This document shows positions 34,567-42,731 of a stretch of DNA of 64,000 nt, piece by piece. Numbering within the stretch: position 1 is the first letter of the stretch; every line of letters starts with the position of its first letter. The notes beneath the pieces are model-generated. The model was not told the DNA's origin. It saw nothing but the letters and a program-made list of their open reading frames with translations, and did no database searches. The position numbers and the translations under genes were made by a program. Where the stretch lies: the NCBI GenBank assembly GCA_049997955.1, contig JAEBDY010000020.1:95230-159229 (forward strand), read 5' to 3'. Source of the stretch: Umezawaea sp049997955 (GTDB lineage: Bacteria; Actinomycetota; Actinomycetes; Mycobacteriales; Pseudonocardiaceae).

Positions 34567-35025
34567 ATGAGCGGGCACACGGAGAACGAGATCGTCATCG
34601 CCGCCCCGATGGACCTGCTGTGGGAGCGCACGAACGACGTCGAGAACTGGCCCGACCTGTTCAGCGAGTACGCCGCGGCGCAGGTGCTGGAACGCGAGGG
34701 CGACCGGGTGCTGTTCCGGCTCACCATGCACCCGGACGAGAACGGCCAGGTCTGGAGCTGGGTTTCCGAGCGGGTCGCCGATCCCGCGACCCGGACGGTC
34801 ACCGCCCGACGCGTCGAAACCGGCCCGTTCGAGCGGATGGACATCCGGTGGACCTACCAGGACGTCGAGGGCGGCGTGCTGATGCGCTGGGTGCAGGACT
34901 TCGCCATGAAGCCGACCGCGCCGATCGACGACGACGCGATGACCCGACGGATCAACGACAACAGCCGGACGCAGATGGCCTTGATCAAGCGGAAGGTGGA
35001 GGAATTCGCGTGCACCGCGCCCTGA
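34567..35025 (+). CDS. Polyketide aromatase/cyclase, SRPBCC fold (WhiE ORFVI-like)
   Basis: 152 residues, a single START-like cyclase domain: ENEIVIAAPMDLLWERTNDVENWPDLFSEYA, then RWTYQDVEGGVLMRWVQDFAMKP. This is the monodomain TcmN/WhiE-VI type that directs first-ring cyclisation. Its 3' end overlaps the next gene by 16 bases. Confidence 0.93.
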   Translation: MSGHTENEIVIAAPMDLLWERTNDVENWPDLFSEYAAAQVLEREGDRVLFRLTMHPDENGQVWSWVSERVADPATRTVTARRVETGPFERMDIRWTYQDVEGGVLMRWVQDFAMKPTAPIDDDAMTRRINDNSRTQMALIKRKVEEFACTAP

Positions 35026-35339
35026 TCGTGGCCCGCCTGGAACCCGGCTCCGTGGACGAGATCGCCCACGTGTTCACCGAATCCGACCGCAACACGGACC
35101 TGCCTGCCGTGATCGGTGTACGCGGTCGCAGCCTGTTCCGGTTCGGCGGCCTGTACCTGCACCTGATCGAGGGAGAGCGACCGATCGGGCAGGCGGTCGC
35201 CGAACACCGGGACCACCCCCAGTTCCGACGGATCAGCGACGAGCTGCGTCAGCACGTCTCCCCCTACGACCCCGACACCTGGCGCGGACCTCAAGACGCC
35301 ATGGCTCACGAGTTCTACCGCTGGGAGCGACATGACTGA
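35010..35339 (+). CDS. TcmI-family polyketide cyclase (WhiE ORFVII-like)
   Basis: 109 residues, ABM-like ferredoxin fold of the TcmI family (HRALIVARLEPGSVDEIAHVFTESDRNTDLP, GVRGRSLFRFGGLYLHLIEG). GTG at 35010 with GGAGG in front. Catalyses a late ring closure. Overlaps the preceding cyclase by 16 bases and the following oxygenase by 8. Confidence 0.93.
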   Translation: MHRALIVARLEPGSVDEIAHVFTESDRNTDLPAVIGVRGRSLFRFGGLYLHLIEGERPIGQAVAEHRDHPQFRRISDELRQHVSPYDPDTWRGPQDAMAHEFYRWERHD

Positions 35340-36921
35340 CCACTTCCCGACCGCCACTCCGGTACTGATCGCGGGAGGCGGCGTGACCGGCCTGTCCGCG
35401 GCGGTGTTCCTGGCCCGGTACGGCGTGCCCACCCTGGTGGTCGAACGCCACGTCGAGCCGGTCACCGATCCCAGGGCGAGGGCGCTCAACCCGCGCACCA
35501 TGGAGCTCTACCGCGCCGCGGGCCTGGAGCAGGCCATCCTCGACGTCCGGTCGCCGGTGGCCGACCACACCGTCGTCGCGCACGCCAACACCCTGGCCGG
35601 ACCGGAACTGCTGCGTCTGCCGAACCGGCTCGGACCGGACACCGAGGGCCTCAGTCCGTGCGGCTGGGCGGCGATCGACCAGAACCAGCTCGAACCGCTC
35701 CTGCACGCCCACGCCGTCGCCTCCGGCGCGGACGTGCGCCACCACACCGAGGTCGTCGCCGTGGTCGACACACCCGATGGCGTCCAGGCGACCTTGCGCG
35801 ACCTCGACACCGGCGACGAGCACCGGGTGGTCGCGGACCACCTCATCGCCGCGGACGGTGCGCGCAGCCCGGTCCGAGCCATGCTCGGCATAGCGCACGA
35901 CGGGCCGGGGACGATCGCGCGCAAGATCAACGTCTACTTCGAGGCCGACCTGCGCGAACCCCTGCAGGACCGCAAGATCGTCGCGATGACCCTGCGCAAT
36001 CCCGCCGTGCACGGGTTCCTCACCTCGATCGACGGCGCCAAGCGCTGGCGGTTCGCGATCTCCCTCCGACCCGACCAGGACGCCGCCGAGTTCACCGAGA
36101 CGCGGTGCGTGGAACTGCTCCTCGCCGCCATCGGCATCGACGTGCCGATCGTGGTCGACCGGATCTCCGACTCGCCGTGGGAGATCCGCGGCCAAGTCGC
36201 CCACCGCATGCGCGCCGGACGCGTGCTCGTCGCCGGCGACGCGGCACACGCGATGCCACCGGTGGGGACCTTCGGCGTGGCGACAGGGGTCCAGGACGCC
36301 TTCAACCTGGCGTGGAAGATCGGTCTGCTCCAGGCCGGACTGGCCGGCCCCGGACTGCTCGACACCTACGACGCCGAGCGGCTGCCCGTGGCCCAGGCGA
36401 CCACCAGCCTGACCGTCGAGCGGTACGAACTCGTCAACGGCAAACCGGGCAATCCTCGCGAGAGCGCGGCGCGGCAGCGGATGATGATGTTCGGCTACAC
36501 CTACCCCGAGGGCGCCTTCCTCCCGGAAACGGGGAGTGAGCCGGGCCGCTTGGAGGATCCGGACCACCCCTCGGGCGCCCCGGGAAGCCGCGCTCCGCAC
36601 GTGGTGGTGGAGCGCGATGGCAAGGCCGTGTCCACAGTGGACTTCATGGGCCTGTACCCGGTGCTGCTGGGAGGCCCCACGAGCACCGGGTGGTCCGAGG
36701 CGGCAGCCGAGATCTCCCGCGGGTCGGGTGTGCCGATCGAGTACCACCGCATCGGCCACGACGGAGCTAGGCGGTTCCTCGACGCTTACGGAATCGCCGA
36801 GGACGGGGTGGTTCTGCTGCGCCCGGACGGCTTCATCGCCTGGCGCAGCCGGACCGCGGTCGCACCGGCCGAGCAGTCGGCGACTCTGGGCGAGGTGATC
36901 GACCAGCTGCTATCACGCTGA
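35332..36921 (+). CDS. FAD-dependent aromatic polyketide hydroxylase (WhiE ORFVIII-like)
   Basis: 529 residues, PHBH-fold monooxygenase. Dinucleotide motif PVLIAGGGVTGLSAAVFLARYG (about 10-31), the DG motif LIAADGARSPVR and the second FAD motif RVLVAGDAAHAMPPVG are all present. The C-terminal thioredoxin-like domain is typical of polyketide hydroxylases. In S. coelicolor ORFVIII is transcribed divergently; here it is the last gene of one operon. Confidence 0.95.
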   Translation: MTDHFPTATPVLIAGGGVTGLSAAVFLARYGVPTLVVERHVEPVTDPRARALNPRTMELYRAAGLEQAILDVRSPVADHTVVAHANTLAGPELLRLPNRLGPDTEGLSPCGWAAIDQNQLEPLLHAHAVASGADVRHHTEVVAVVDTPDGVQATLRDLDTGDEHRVVADHLIAADGARSPVRAMLGIAHDGPGTIARKINVYFEADLREPLQDRKIVAMTLRNPAVHGFLTSIDGAKRWRFAISLRPDQDAAEFTETRCVELLLAAIGIDVPIVVDRISDSPWEIRGQVAHRMRAGRVLVAGDAAHAMPPVGTFGVATGVQDAFNLAWKIGLLQAGLAGPGLLDTYDAERLPVAQATTSLTVERYELVNGKPGNPRESAARQRMMMFGYTYPEGAFLPETGSEPGRLEDPDHPSGAPGSRAPHVVVERDGKAVSTVDFMGLYPVLLGGPTSTGWSEAAAEISRGSGVPIEYHRIGHDGARRFLDAYGIAEDGVVLLRPDGFIAWRSRTAVAPAEQSATLGEVIDQLLSR

Positions 36922-37323
36922 CCCGACCGGGCCACCGACGCCGATCTCCATCGTCGCGACCTTGCCGAGCAGCACGGCTCCCGCCGCGCGCAGCCCGCTG
37001 ATCACCGCGGCGGTGGAGCGGACGTCGTGCCAACCGTGGCCGACCGCGCTCGGCGCAGTGGTCGGTCCTTCGCGGGTGGCGATGAGGTCCTTGACCCTCA
37101 AGGGAATCCCGTGCAGCGGACCTCGGTCACGATCGGCCGCCAGTTCCGCGTCGGCGGTCGCGGCGGCGAGCGCCGTGTCGTCGAACCTGGTGAGGTAGAC
37201 CCCGAGGACCGGGTCCTGATCGTTCGCCCGATCCAGCAGGCACCGCACGATCTCCACGCTCGTCACCGAACCGGCGCGCAGTGCGCGGCCGAGTCCGGCG
37301 ATGGTCGATCCGGGCTCGCTCAC
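36913..37323 (-). pseudogene. Amidase-signature enzyme, truncated to its N terminus
   Basis: From a GTG at 37323, with GGGAG in front, 136 residues match the start of an amidase-signature hydrolase: LRAGSVTSVEIVRCLLDRA, GPLHGIPLRVKDLIAT with the catalytic Lys, and AAGAVLLGKVATMEIGVGG. The frame stops about 330 residues early, so both catalytic serines of the Ser-Ser-Lys triad are missing. The stop lies inside the 3' end of the polyketide hydroxylase gene, suggesting that a deletion at the cluster border removed the rest. Confidence 0.8.
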
Positions 37324-37343
37324 CGCTGCTCCCGTCCACTCGC

Positions 37344-37872
37344 TCAGATGTCGATGTGCTCGAGCTGCGACAGGATCTCGTTGCGGTGGAGCTCGAACCG
37401 CGACGGCAACTGGAACCGGGTGCCCAGCTCTCGCGGGGACTCGTCGATGGTCCAGCCCGCCTCCCCCGTGACGTCCATCGCGAAGAGCGCGCCGCCCGGC
37501 GAACGCACGTACACCGACTTGAAGTACTTGCGGTCCTTCACCTCCGAGATGTCGGTGTAACCGGCACCCTCCATCTCGTGCTTGATCTCCTGCGTTCTCC
37601 GGATCGCTGACGTGGAACGTGGTGACCACGGAGTTGGGGTCGCCGTCGGCGTTGCCGCAGTAGAGGTGGTAGATCGGCAGGTTGCCGTCGAAGAGCACGG
37701 TGCGCTTGATGAAGCGCATGCCCAGGGTGCGCGCGTGGAACTCGGCGTCCTCCTGTGCCAAGCCCACCGACAGGATGATGTGGTGGCTGCCGTTGACATG
37801 GGCGACCACCGCCAACCCCTCGGTTAGCAATACTGGGTGACCTTGATAAACCGTTACCACCGAGGTCGACAT
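37344..37872 (-). pseudogene. VOC-family ring-cleaving dioxygenase, internally deleted and frameshifted
   Basis: From an ATG at 37872 the frame encodes a first VOC module (GSHHIILSVGLAQEDAEFHARTLGMRF, YHLYCGNADGDPNSVVTTFHVSDPENAG) and then leaves the frame near 37600. In the neighbouring frame the C-terminal part of the family follows (YFKSVYVRSPGGALFAMD, GWTIDESPRELGTRFQLP, EILSQLEHIDI). About 130 middle residues are absent compared with 310-residue homologs. Inactive remnant. Confidence 0.75.
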
Positions 37873-38214
37873 CCCCGAACGCTAGCAACGCCACAGTGGT
37901 CACTGTCGGTGATAGTAGTGTCTGATTACTGCTTACCTGCCGGACGAGAAGCGACCGAGGCGAACGCGATCATCACCGAGGACGCAGTGGTGACAGGGCG
38001 GCAACCCTGCCGAGATCCGGCGGGTCGAGCAGATCGTCGATCAGATCACCCAGGGGCGACGCGGGCCGAGAGCGGCGCCGCGGAGCAGTGGGCGACCCCG
38101 CTCTCCAGGATCGCGACCGAGCGGCCGTTCACCGCTTCCACGCCCTGGCCACGGCCGTCGCCGGACCAGGTGCCCCGCTTGACTCGCGAGCCTGCCACCT
38201 GGTCCGAACGACCG
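37873..38214. other. Intergenic region, no gene recognised
   Basis: About 340 bases between the decayed dioxygenase and the MarR gene. No supported gene. A short plus-strand stretch near 38120-38210 (FHALATAVAGPGAPLDSRA) faintly resembles a carboxymuconolactone-decarboxylase fragment, but not convincingly. Confidence 0.3.
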
Positions 38215-38676
38215 TCAGGAGCTCAGGCGACGGCGCTGGTGCGCGGTGATGTCCATGAGCGCGGATTTGAAGATGGCGAACTTCTCCCGGCCGAGGCGCC
38301 GGGCGTGCCGCTCGTGGATCGCCGACATGAGCTTGCCGCCCGCGCGCATCTCCGCCAGACCGCGCTCGGTGGGACAGACCAGCTTCGCCCGGCGGTCGGC
38401 GGGGTCCGGCTTGCGCTCGACGTAGCCGAGTTCCTCCAGCTCGTCGACCAGCTTGCCGATCACCTGCTTGTGCTGCCCGGACATCTGGGCCAGCTCGGTC
38501 GCGCGCACACCGTCCTTGGTGATGTAGGCCAGCACGGCGCCGTGACGGGGGCGCAGGTCGTCGAACCCCTCGGCGGCGAGCTTCGAGAAGAGCTCGTCCT
38601 GCACGGCGAACAGCAGGCGCAGTGCGAGCACACCGAGATCCGGATCGCTGACGTTCCGTTCGGTCCGAGCGGCCAC
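38215..38676 (-). CDS. MarR-family transcriptional regulator
   Basis: 153 residues from a GTG at 38676, with AAGGAG in front. Winged helix: RPRHGAVLAYITKDGVRATELAQMSGQHKQVIGKLVDELEELGYVERKPDPADRRAKLV, the last part being the MarR wing. It is divergent from an SDR and nitroreductase pair and probably represses it in the absence of a phenolic or quinone ligand. Confidence 0.93.
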   Translation of the reverse strand: MAARTERNVSDPDLGVLALRLLFAVQDELFSKLAAEGFDDLRPRHGAVLAYITKDGVRATELAQMSGQHKQVIGKLVDELEELGYVERKPDPADRRAKLVCPTERGLAEMRAGGKLMSAIHERHARRLGREKFAIFKSALMDITAHQRRRLSS

Positions 38677-38875
38677 CCCGGTCTCCTTCCACACGTGGGC
38701 CAGGCTCCGTGAGACCTGGCCCACGCAGTCTAGTCGACACCCCGCCTTGCCCCCGACCATCACCTCGCACTACAGTCGAATTAATCACCAAGTATTCCTA
38801 TCACCTTTCTTGACCATCACGGACCGGCCCGGGCTCGGCCTTGGGTACGACCACTTGCATCCTCGGGAGATCACC

Positions 38876-39664
38876 GTGCAGATCGACTTCACCGGGCGGC
38901 GCGTGCTCGTCACCGGGTCGACGGGTGGCATCGGCTTCGCTGCCGCCAGAGGATTCTTGGCGGCGGGCGCGAGCGTCGTCGTCAACGGACGCGGTGAAGC
39001 GGGTGTCGAGGCCGCGATAGCGCGGTTGGGCGGTTCGCGGTCGGCCCTCGCGGGCTTCGCGGGCGACCTCGGCACCGAACCCGGCTGCGCACGGCTGATC
39101 GCCGAGCACCCCGACTTCGACATCGTCGTCAACAACCTCGGCGTCTTCGGGCCCCAGGACTTCTTCGACACGCCGGACCACGAGTGGGACCGGTACTTCC
39201 AGACCAACGTGATGTCCGGCGTGCGGTTGGCGCGGGCCTACGCGCCGGCCATGGTCGACCGGGGCTGGGGCCGGATCGTCTTCATCTCCTCGGAATCGGC
39301 GCTCAACATCCCGCCTGACATGATCCACTACGGCTTCACGAAGACGGGCCAGCTCGCGATTTCGCGCGGGTTGGCCAAGCGCCTCGCAGGCACCGGCGTG
39401 ACCGTCAACGCGGTCCTGCCGGGCCCCACCCTGTCGGAGGGTGTGGCCGAGATGTTCAAGGCGGACGTCGACCGCACCGGGGACAGCCTGGAGAAGGTGG
39501 CGGCCGATTTCGTGGCAGCCCATCGCGGCTCGTCCATCATCCGGCGCGCCGCGCAGGTCGACGAAGTGGCGAACATGATCCTCTACGTCAGTTCCAGTCA
39601 GGCCTCCGCCACCACCGGCGCGGCTCTCCGCGTCGACGGTGGCGTGGTCGACAGCATCGTGTAG
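38876..39664 (+). CDS. Short-chain dehydrogenase/reductase
   Basis: 262 residues from a GTG at 38876, with GGGAGA five bases upstream. Cofactor motif TGSTGGIG near residue 14, NNLG in place of NNAG, catalytic Ser (FISSES), and YGFTK as the Tyr-x3-Lys pair. PGPTLSEGVAEM follows as in the family. Probably co-transcribed with the nitroreductase 54 bases downstream; both face the MarR gene. Confidence 0.9.
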   Translation: MQIDFTGRRVLVTGSTGGIGFAAARGFLAAGASVVVNGRGEAGVEAAIARLGGSRSALAGFAGDLGTEPGCARLIAEHPDFDIVVNNLGVFGPQDFFDTPDHEWDRYFQTNVMSGVRLARAYAPAMVDRGWGRIVFISSESALNIPPDMIHYGFTKTGQLAISRGLAKRLAGTGVTVNAVLPGPTLSEGVAEMFKADVDRTGDSLEKVAADFVAAHRGSSIIRRAAQVDEVANMILYVSSSQASATTGAALRVDGGVVDSIV

Positions 39665-39717
39665 CCGACACCGCCCGGACCACTGCCGGAGGATTGTCCA
39701 CCCCAGGAGGGAAACTC

Positions 39718-40335
39718 ATGACCCACCCCATCATCAGCGCGATCGAGCAGCGGCAGACCATCAACCTGTTCGACCCGACCCGCGGCATCAGCGATGAGCA
39801 GATCAACGACCTGGTCCGCTTGGCCACGAAGGCGCCGACCTCCTTCAACCTCCAGAACTGGCGCTTCATCGCCGCTCGCACCCCCGAAGCCAAGGCACGG
39901 CTGCGCAAGGTGGGCTGGGACCAGCCGAAGATCACGGATGCGGCCGTGACCTTCATCGTCTGCGGACAGGTGGCCGATCACGAGTCCACCCCCGAACGGC
40001 TGGCCCCGGCCGTCGAGTCCGGCATCATGCCCGAGGACGTCGCCGCGGGCTGGCAGGGAGCTGCCAAGAACCTCTACTTCGAGCAGCCCCAGCGCGCACG
40101 CGACGAGGCGGTGCGGAGCGCGACCTTCGGCGCCAACACGCTCATGTTCGCCGCACACGCGATGGGCCTGGGTTCCTCACCGATGAGCGGTTTCGAGCCG
40201 GAAGCCGTGCACCGGGAGTTCGAACTGGCCGCGGACGAGATCCCGGTGATGCTCCTCGCGATCGGCTACGCCACCCCGGCGAACTGGCCGCAGAAGCCGC
40301 GTCGCCCGCTGTCGCAGGTGCTGACGCTCGTCTGA
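39718..40335 (+). CDS. Nitroreductase-family FMN oxidoreductase
   Basis: 205 residues. FMN-binding start AIEQRQTINLFDP, then APTSFNLQNWRFIAA, and the C-terminal AHAMGLGSSPMSGFEPEAV segment. AGGAGG precedes the ATG. Likely NAD(P)H-dependent reduction of quinones or nitroaromatics. With the MarR and SDR genes it forms a plausible xenobiotic-response set. Confidence 0.9.
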   Translation: MTHPIISAIEQRQTINLFDPTRGISDEQINDLVRLATKAPTSFNLQNWRFIAARTPEAKARLRKVGWDQPKITDAAVTFIVCGQVADHESTPERLAPAVESGIMPEDVAAGWQGAAKNLYFEQPQRARDEAVRSATFGANTLMFAAHAMGLGSSPMSGFEPEAVHREFELAADEIPVMLLAIGYATPANWPQKPRRPLSQVLTLV

Positions 40336-40675
40336 TTCGAGGTTGGTGCGGCCTGCGCCCGCGGTGTGAACCGCTGTCGCAGGCCGCATGTCACCCGCCG
40401 CCTTCCCCAGGGCGCACGCCAAGCCGACCGGCAACTGATCGGTGGGCACGCTGTTCAGCTCCCGGCCCAGGCAGGTCCAGGACTCGAAGCGCTTGTCCCG
40501 CAACGCCTTCGCCGTAGCGGCGACCTCCGCTCCGGCGGCTGGGGAGAGTGATCGAGACGGCAACTACTAGCCAATCGATCGGCTGAACTTCCGGTACGAC
40601 TGATCATACGATTGATCGAGAAACGTACCTGTCGCGTCCACGGGTGACCCGCCGCAGTCGGAGAATGACACGATC
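40336..40675. other. Intergenic region with possible minus-strand remnant and an operator
   Basis: On the minus strand 40370-40540 reads ALRDKRFESWTCLGRELNSV then PTDQLPVGLACALGKAAGDM, which looks like decayed protein sequence of an unknown family. GATCA (40602-40606) and TGATC (40613-40617) form an inverted repeat with a 6-base spacer in an AT-richer stretch about 60 bases before the P450 start, a likely operator or promoter. Confidence 0.35.
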
Positions 40676-41974
40676 ATGGCTCGCCCCCCTTCCGCGTTCA
40701 GGGCCTTCCGCGTCTGGCAGGAAGCTCTTCCCCTGCGGCTGTTCGCGGCGATCGCGCGTCGGCCCGGTGGCACCACCCGAGTGGGCTTCCCCGGCCGCTC
40801 GCTGGTGGTCATCAGCCGTCCGGAATCGATCGACCAGGTCCTGAAGAACACCTCGGGCTACGACAAGGACGCCCCGATGTACGGCGCGGCCGCGCCGTTC
40901 CTGGGGAAGAGCCTCACGGTCTCGCGCGGTGGTGACGACTGGCGCCTCCGACGGCGGGTGGTCCACCCGGTCTTCGCCCGCCACCGGTGGTCCGCCGCCT
41001 CCGCGGCCACCGGACGGTGCCTGGACGACCTCGTGGCGCGCTGGACCCGTCGCGCCGGGGGCGACGCCAACATCACCCACGAGATGCGGCGGCTGTGCGT
41101 GGAGATCGCCTGCCGCACGCTGTTCGACCTCGACGAGGTGGACGACCCCGACGAGCTGGCGCGCGACTTCCACACTGTCAGCACCTACGTGGTCGGCCCC
41201 GCGTTCGTGCCGTTCGTCCGGAGCAGGCGCCGACCGGGGTTCCAGGAGGCGATGCGGCGGATCCAGGCGTTCGTGGACCGCGCGGGCACCTCGTCCCCGG
41301 TCCTCGCGGACGTCGTGGAACGGGCCCGGCTCGGCGGGATGTCGCAGGAGGACCTGCGCGAGGAACTGGTCGGGTTGCTGTTCGCGGGTCACGAAACGCT
41401 GGCCGACACGCTCACCTGGTGCCTGCACCTCGTCATGCAGCACCCGCGGGTCGCCGCCCGGCTCCGGACCGAGGCGCGGCAGGTGCTGCGCGGGCGGATG
41501 GCGACTTTCGAGGACACGTCCGCACTCCCCCTGACCCGCGCGGTCGTCCAGGAGGCGATGCGGCTCTACCCCGTGGTCTGGCTGAGCATGCGGCGGACGC
41601 GCCACGACGTGGTCCTCGACGGTCGGCGCCTGTCCGCCGGATCGCTCGTCGTGTGGAGCCCGTACGCCGCGCACCGCGATCCGGGCGCGTGGCCCGAACC
41701 CGACCGGTTCCGACCCGAGCGGTTCGACGGAACCGCGTCCCACCGCGGCGTTCCGGGGTTCCGCCCGTTCGGCGCCGGAGCACGGGCGTGCCCCGGCGCC
41801 GACTTCGCCTTCGCCGAGGCGTGCGCGGCGCTCGCCTGCCTCGTCCAGAACTTCGACCTCCTCCCCTCGCCCGCCAACTCCTCGATCGGACCCCGTCCCG
41901 CCATGACCCTGCGTCCGAACGCCGACCCGATCGCGACCATCCGCGCCCTGCGCGTCGACAGCGGTGTCCGGTGA
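40676..41974 (+). CDS. Cytochrome P450, full length
   Basis: 432 residues. I-helix LLFAGHETLADTL, K-helix EAMR (ExxR), PERF loop (DRFRPERFDG) and heme loop PFGAGARACPGADF with Cys372. The layout resembles class IV-like bacterial P450s of the CYP102/CYP110 branch (GHET) more than the common actinomycete AGxxT P450s. The last bases overlap a second, shortened P450 gene by GTGA, and a carotenoid-oxygenase gene follows, so it may oxidise a terpenoid, carotenoid or stilbene-like substrate. Confidence 0.93.
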   Translation: MARPPSAFRAFRVWQEALPLRLFAAIARRPGGTTRVGFPGRSLVVISRPESIDQVLKNTSGYDKDAPMYGAAAPFLGKSLTVSRGGDDWRLRRRVVHPVFARHRWSAASAATGRCLDDLVARWTRRAGGDANITHEMRRLCVEIACRTLFDLDEVDDPDELARDFHTVSTYVVGPAFVPFVRSRRRPGFQEAMRRIQAFVDRAGTSSPVLADVVERARLGGMSQEDLREELVGLLFAGHETLADTLTWCLHLVMQHPRVAARLRTEARQVLRGRMATFEDTSALPLTRAVVQEAMRLYPVVWLSMRRTRHDVVLDGRRLSAGSLVVWSPYAAHRDPGAWPEPDRFRPERFDGTASHRGVPGFRPFGAGARACPGADFAFAEACAALACLVQNFDLLPSPANSSIGPRPAMTLRPNADPIATIRALRVDSGVR

Positions 41975-42702
41975 ACCGGTTGCAGCTGGTGCTGCACCTC
42001 AGCGGCGCGCTGGCGGGGCGACGGGCGGCCTTCGCCTACCAGGGCCACGTCCTGCGCGACCCCGAGGCGCTCCTGCACTCCCGTCGCGGCAGCGACGACC
42101 CCTACCGGCTCTACGAGCGGGTGCGCGACGGGACCGTCGACCTGGTCGGCACGTTCGCCGCGGCCCTGTCGTCAGCGGTGCTCGTGCACCTCCTGGGCAT
42201 ACCGGACGACCACGCTGCCCGATTCGTTCGCAGCGGCGCGGTCATCGGGTCCGGCATCGACGGCATCCACTCGCTTGCGCACGCGAGGAAGCTCGCGACG
42301 GCCACCGCCGGGATCGAGGAGATCTTCACCGAGTTGCTCGACCGCGGGCGCGATTCGCCGGTCCAGCGAGCGGGGCGGTCGGGGCCCTTCGACCTGGAGG
42401 TGGCGGGGTGCCGGGTGGAACGGGGTGACTACATCGTCGCCCTGATCGGCGGCGCGAACCGCGACCCCGCGGCACACCCGGACCCCGACACCTTCGACGT
42501 CCTGCGGCCGACGAGGGCCGAGAACCTCGCGTTCTCCCACGGGATCCACTACTGCCTCGGCAAACCACTCGCCCGGCTGGAGGCGGCGGTGGCACTGCGG
42601 AAGCTCGCCGAGCGACTGCCCCACCTGCGGGCCGCCGGGCGAGCCCGTCGGCGCACCTCGTCGCTGGTCCGCGGTTTCACGCGCTACCCGGTCGCGGTCT
42701 GA
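41971..42702 (+). CDS. Internally deleted cytochrome P450 (in-frame, probably non-catalytic)
   Basis: 243 residues in an uninterrupted frame, about 60% of normal size. The N-terminal helices are shortened; VLVHLLGIPDDHAARF then runs through IEEIFTELLDRGRDSPV directly into FDLEVAGCRVERGDYIVALIGGANRD. The I-helix oxygen-binding segment and the K-helix ExxR are therefore absent. The heme loop FSHGIHYCLGKPLARLE is intact. An in-frame deletion of about 130-150 codons is the simplest explanation. It may be a decaying gene, or a heme protein retained as a partner of the full-length P450 with which it is translationally coupled. Confidence 0.75.
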   Translation: MNRLQLVLHLSGALAGRRAAFAYQGHVLRDPEALLHSRRGSDDPYRLYERVRDGTVDLVGTFAAALSSAVLVHLLGIPDDHAARFVRSGAVIGSGIDGIHSLAHARKLATATAGIEEIFTELLDRGRDSPVQRAGRSGPFDLEVAGCRVERGDYIVALIGGANRDPAAHPDPDTFDVLRPTRAENLAFSHGIHYCLGKPLARLEAAVALRKLAERLPHLRAAGRARRRTSSLVRGFTRYPVAV

Positions 42703-42731
42703 CCGGCACGTCACGGAGGAAGAGCGATCCA

